From positions 518,001 through 582,000 of the forward strand of contig NZ_APJI01000006.1 in NCBI RefSeq assembly GCF_000497575.1: 64,000 bases of DNA, read 5' to 3'. The notes beneath the pieces are model-generated. The model was not told the DNA's origin, ran no database searches, and saw nothing but the letters and a program-made list of their open reading frames with translations. Made by a program: the position numbers and the translations under genes. Source of the DNA: Afipia sp. OHSU_II-C1 (lineage in GTDB: Bacteria; Pseudomonadota; Alphaproteobacteria; Rhizobiales; Xanthobacteraceae). Positions within the stretch are counted from its first letter, which is position 1; every line of letters begins with the position of its first letter. Of the stretch, positions 62,308 through 64,000 are shown piece by piece.

Positions 62308-62405
62308 CGTCATTGCGAGTCAAAGGGTCGGCGCAAGCGCCGCCTGATGACAGGCTCCGCGAGGCAATCCACCTTTGGAAACAGGATTGCTTCGTCCCTC
62401 ACGAA
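62308..62405. repeat. CATTGCGAG palindromic repeat (family C), copy 6, long subtype
   Basis: Begins CGTCATTGCGAG, carries an inserted GGTCGGCGCAAGCGCCGCC hairpin and GATGACAGGCTCCGCGAGGC, then GCAATCC and GGATTGCTTCGTCCCTCACG. The right end is degenerate. It fills the gap between the dehalogenase and the nitroreductase. Confidence 0.85.
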
Positions 62406-62406
62406 T

Positions 62407-63102
62407 TTAGTCGCCGATGAAGGTGACTGCCTCGGGGATCGTCGCGCGGTTGGTGCGGTAGCTGTTGGCGGGATGCGTTGTATCGGCATAGCCGAACGAA
62501 ATACCGCACACCACGCGGCGATCTTCCCCGACGCCGAGATGCTTGCGCACCACGTCCGCATGTCCGGCGAGCGCCGCCTGCGGAATCGTTGCAAGGCCCG
62601 CAGCCTGCGCGGCGAGCATGAAATTTCCGACATAGCCGCCGCAATCGATTGCGCCGTAAGTGCCGAGCGCTTCGTCGCTGGTGATGATGGCCACGTGGGG
62701 GGCGCCGAAGAAGCGGAAATTCTCCAGCATCTGCTTGTTGTAGGCGGCCTTATCGCCGCGCTGGATACCCAGTGCATTGTAAAGCTGGAAGCCGCTTTCG
62801 CGGCGGCGATCCAGATAGACGCCCCTGTATTCGCGCGGGAAGTCGAAATCCGTGACAGGCGGCGCGCGTTCGCTTGCCGCCTTGTACATCGCCTCGCCGA
62901 AAGCCTTCACCGCATCGCCGGAAAAGATCGCGACCTGCCACGGCTGGCTGTTGCACCATGACGCGGTCTTCTGCGCCGCGGCCAGCACGCGCTCGATAAT
63001 CTCGCGCGGCACCGGGTCCGGCTTGAACGCGCGGCAGGAGTACCGCGCGGCCAGCAGCTTCTCCACGACCTCGATGTCGCGGCTGTCGGGTTGTGCAAGC
63101 AT
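62407..63102 (-). CDS. Nitroreductase family protein
   Basis: A 231-residue FMN-dependent NAD(P)H oxidoreductase. FMN-binding positions are visible as ARYSCRAFKPDPVP, KTASWCNSQPW and the C-terminal GISFGYADTTHPANSYRTNRA. It follows the acyl-CoA dehydrogenase by 5 bases and is probably cotranscribed with it. Substrate unknown. Confidence 0.92.
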   Translation of the reverse strand: MLAQPDSRDIEVVEKLLAARYSCRAFKPDPVPREIIERVLAAAQKTASWCNSQPWQVAIFSGDAVKAFGEAMYKAASERAPPVTDFDFPREYRGVYLDRRRESGFQLYNALGIQRGDKAAYNKQMLENFRFFGAPHVAIITSDEALGTYGAIDCGGYVGNFMLAAQAAGLATIPQAALAGHADVVRKHLGVGEDRRVVCGISFGYADTTHPANSYRTNRATIPEAVTFIGD

Positions 63103-63107
63103 GGTGC

Positions 63108-64000
63108 TCAGCGTCCCTTGGTCGGAATGGCATTGAAGGGAACATCCTTGTCGACGCGGATGTCGCCCGGCAAGCCTAGCACGCGCTCAGCGATGATGTT
63201 GCGCAGGATTTCATCGGTACCACCTGCTATGCGATCCGATGGCGAGCGCAGCAGGATCGACTGGAACTGACCGCCGACCGACGGGCTGTCGGCATCGGTC
63301 AGTGCGCCGGACGCGCCCTGAAGGTCCATCGCAAACATCGCGATGTCCTGCAGCATGGTGCCGGCCACCAACTTGCCGATGGAGTTTTCCGGGCCCGGAC
63401 GCTCGCCGCGCGACAGCGCCGAGATCGAACGGTAGCTGGTGTACTTGAGGCCGCTGGCCTTGACCGCCCAGTTCGCGAGCCTGGAGCGGACATTCTTGTC
63501 CTCGATCGCAGGACCATCCTCCAGCATGAGGTCGTTGCAGAATGCGAACAGTTCCGGGAAACCGGTCGACTGCCGTGCGCCGATCGACATGCGCTCGTTC
63601 ATCAGCGTGGTCAGCGACACGTTCCAGCCATCGCCGACCTTGCCGAGCCGCTGCGAGTCCGGGATCTTCACGTCGGTGAAGTAGACCTCGTTGAATTCCG
63701 ACTGGCCATTGGCCTGTTTGATCGGCTTGACCACGACGCCGGGCGACTTCATGTCGAGCCAGAACATGGTCAGGCCCTTGTGCTTGGGCTGGGTCGGATC
63801 GGTGCGCGTGATGACGATGCCGTAGTCGGAGAAATGCGCGCCCGTGGTCCAGACCTTCTGGCCGTTGATGATCCAGTCGTCGCCCTTCTTTTCAGCGCGG
63901 GTGCGCAGACCGGCGACGTCGGAGCCCGCCGACGGTTCGGAGAACAACTGACACCATACGTGTTCGCCCGAGGCGAGCGGCGGCAGATACTTTTTCTTGT
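63108..64000 (-). CDS. Acyl-CoA dehydrogenase, C-terminal part (runs off the window)
   Basis: An open frame continues past the right edge. The visible 297 residues contain the FAD/substrate motif LFSEPSAGSDVAGL, INGQKVWTTGAHFSDYG, and the C-terminal GGTDEILRNIIAERVLGLPG, all diagnostic. The N-terminal helical domain lies outside. It would introduce a 2,3-double bond in an acyl-CoA. Confidence 0.93.
   Translation of the reverse strand, partial: KKKYLPPLASGEHVWCQLFSEPSAGSDVAGLRTRAEKKGDDWIINGQKVWTTGAHFSDYGIVITRTDPTQPKHKGLTMFWLDMKSPGVVVKPIKQANGQSEFNEVYFTDVKIPDSQRLGKVGDGWNVSLTTLMNERMSIGARQSTGFPELFAFCNDLMLEDGPAIEDKNVRSRLANWAVKASGLKYTSYRSISALSRGERPGPENSIGKLVAGTMLQDIAMFAMDLQGASGALTDADSPSVGGQFQSILLRSPSDRIAGGTDEILRNIIAERVLGLPGDIRVDKDVPFNAIPTKGR

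Noticed and set aside
63108-63947. Treating the last acyl-CoA dehydrogenase as a complete short gene starting near 63947
   Set aside because: The frame stays open and family-like (LPPLASGEHVWCQLFSEP) to the window edge, so the gene is cut by the window rather than truncated.

Overview
The window is high-GC DNA with densely packed operons and looks like the chromosome of an alphaproteobacterium of the Bradyrhizobium / Rhodopseudomonas / Afipia group. The pointers are a cycM cytochrome beside kdsB-pheA, a pimFABCD-type dicarboxylate operon, a Tad/Cpa pilus locus, many Liv-type transporters, and three families of short palindromic intergenic repeats typical of these genomes. I saw no tRNA, rRNA, CRISPR array, insertion sequence or prophage gene.

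Layout. 1-4.5 kb: end of a Tad/Cpa pilus locus (cpaE end, cpaF, tadB, tadC) with a convergent TPR lipoprotein. 4.7-14.7 kb: an M17 aminopeptidase overlapping an NlpC/P60 hydrolase, then, on the minus strand, a Yej peptide ABC importer with two Tat-exported binding proteins. Together these suggest uptake and trimming of peptides, possibly cell-wall peptides. 14.8-18.2 kb: cycM divergent from kdsB-pheA, and a luciferase-like oxidoreductase. 18.7-23.9 kb: metF and metH, separated by a small DUF559 nuclease gene that lies between inverted copies of a REP-like repeat. 24.1-27.1 kb: a small secreted protein, a GST-like protein and glycerol kinase.

27.4-36.1 kb (minus): a complete beta-oxidation operon (bifunctional hydratase/dehydrogenase, CoA ligase, thiolase, two acyl-CoA dehydrogenases, SDR) matching pimFABCD for pimelate and other dicarboxylates or fatty acids. 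A divergent IclR regulator and a palindrome resembling an IclR box lie at its promoter. 37.4-45.3 kb: a Liv-type ABC transporter (livG, F, H, M) followed by three tandem paralogous binding proteins, probably feeding the pim pathway. 45.4-51.0 kb: glycerate kinase, then a MarR regulator divergent from a second Liv transporter whose permease and ATPase are fused. 51.3-55.0 kb: a membrane-anchored class III nucleotide cyclase, a fourth binding protein, and divergent pobA (4-hydroxybenzoate hydroxylase), suggesting aromatic acid uptake and use. 55.2-64 kb: small metabolic and regulatory genes (thioesterase, LysR with an AhpD-like protein, a PPOX-family protein, GST with a WYL regulator, a YkgJ-like protein, a GFA protein, a LinB-like haloalkane dehalogenase, nitroreductase) and the end of another acyl-CoA dehydrogenase.

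Most notable: (1) the DUF559 gene sits inside a REP-like element in place of its normal spacer, with empty versions of the element nearby, which suggests a nuclease-linked repeat-dispersal system analogous to RAYT/REP; (2) every non-overlapping junction in the pim operon carries a repeat hairpin; (3) a decayed copy of the iclR 3' end lies just downstream of iclR; (4) the three tandem binding-protein genes each have their own terminator, and two share the same promoter architecture.
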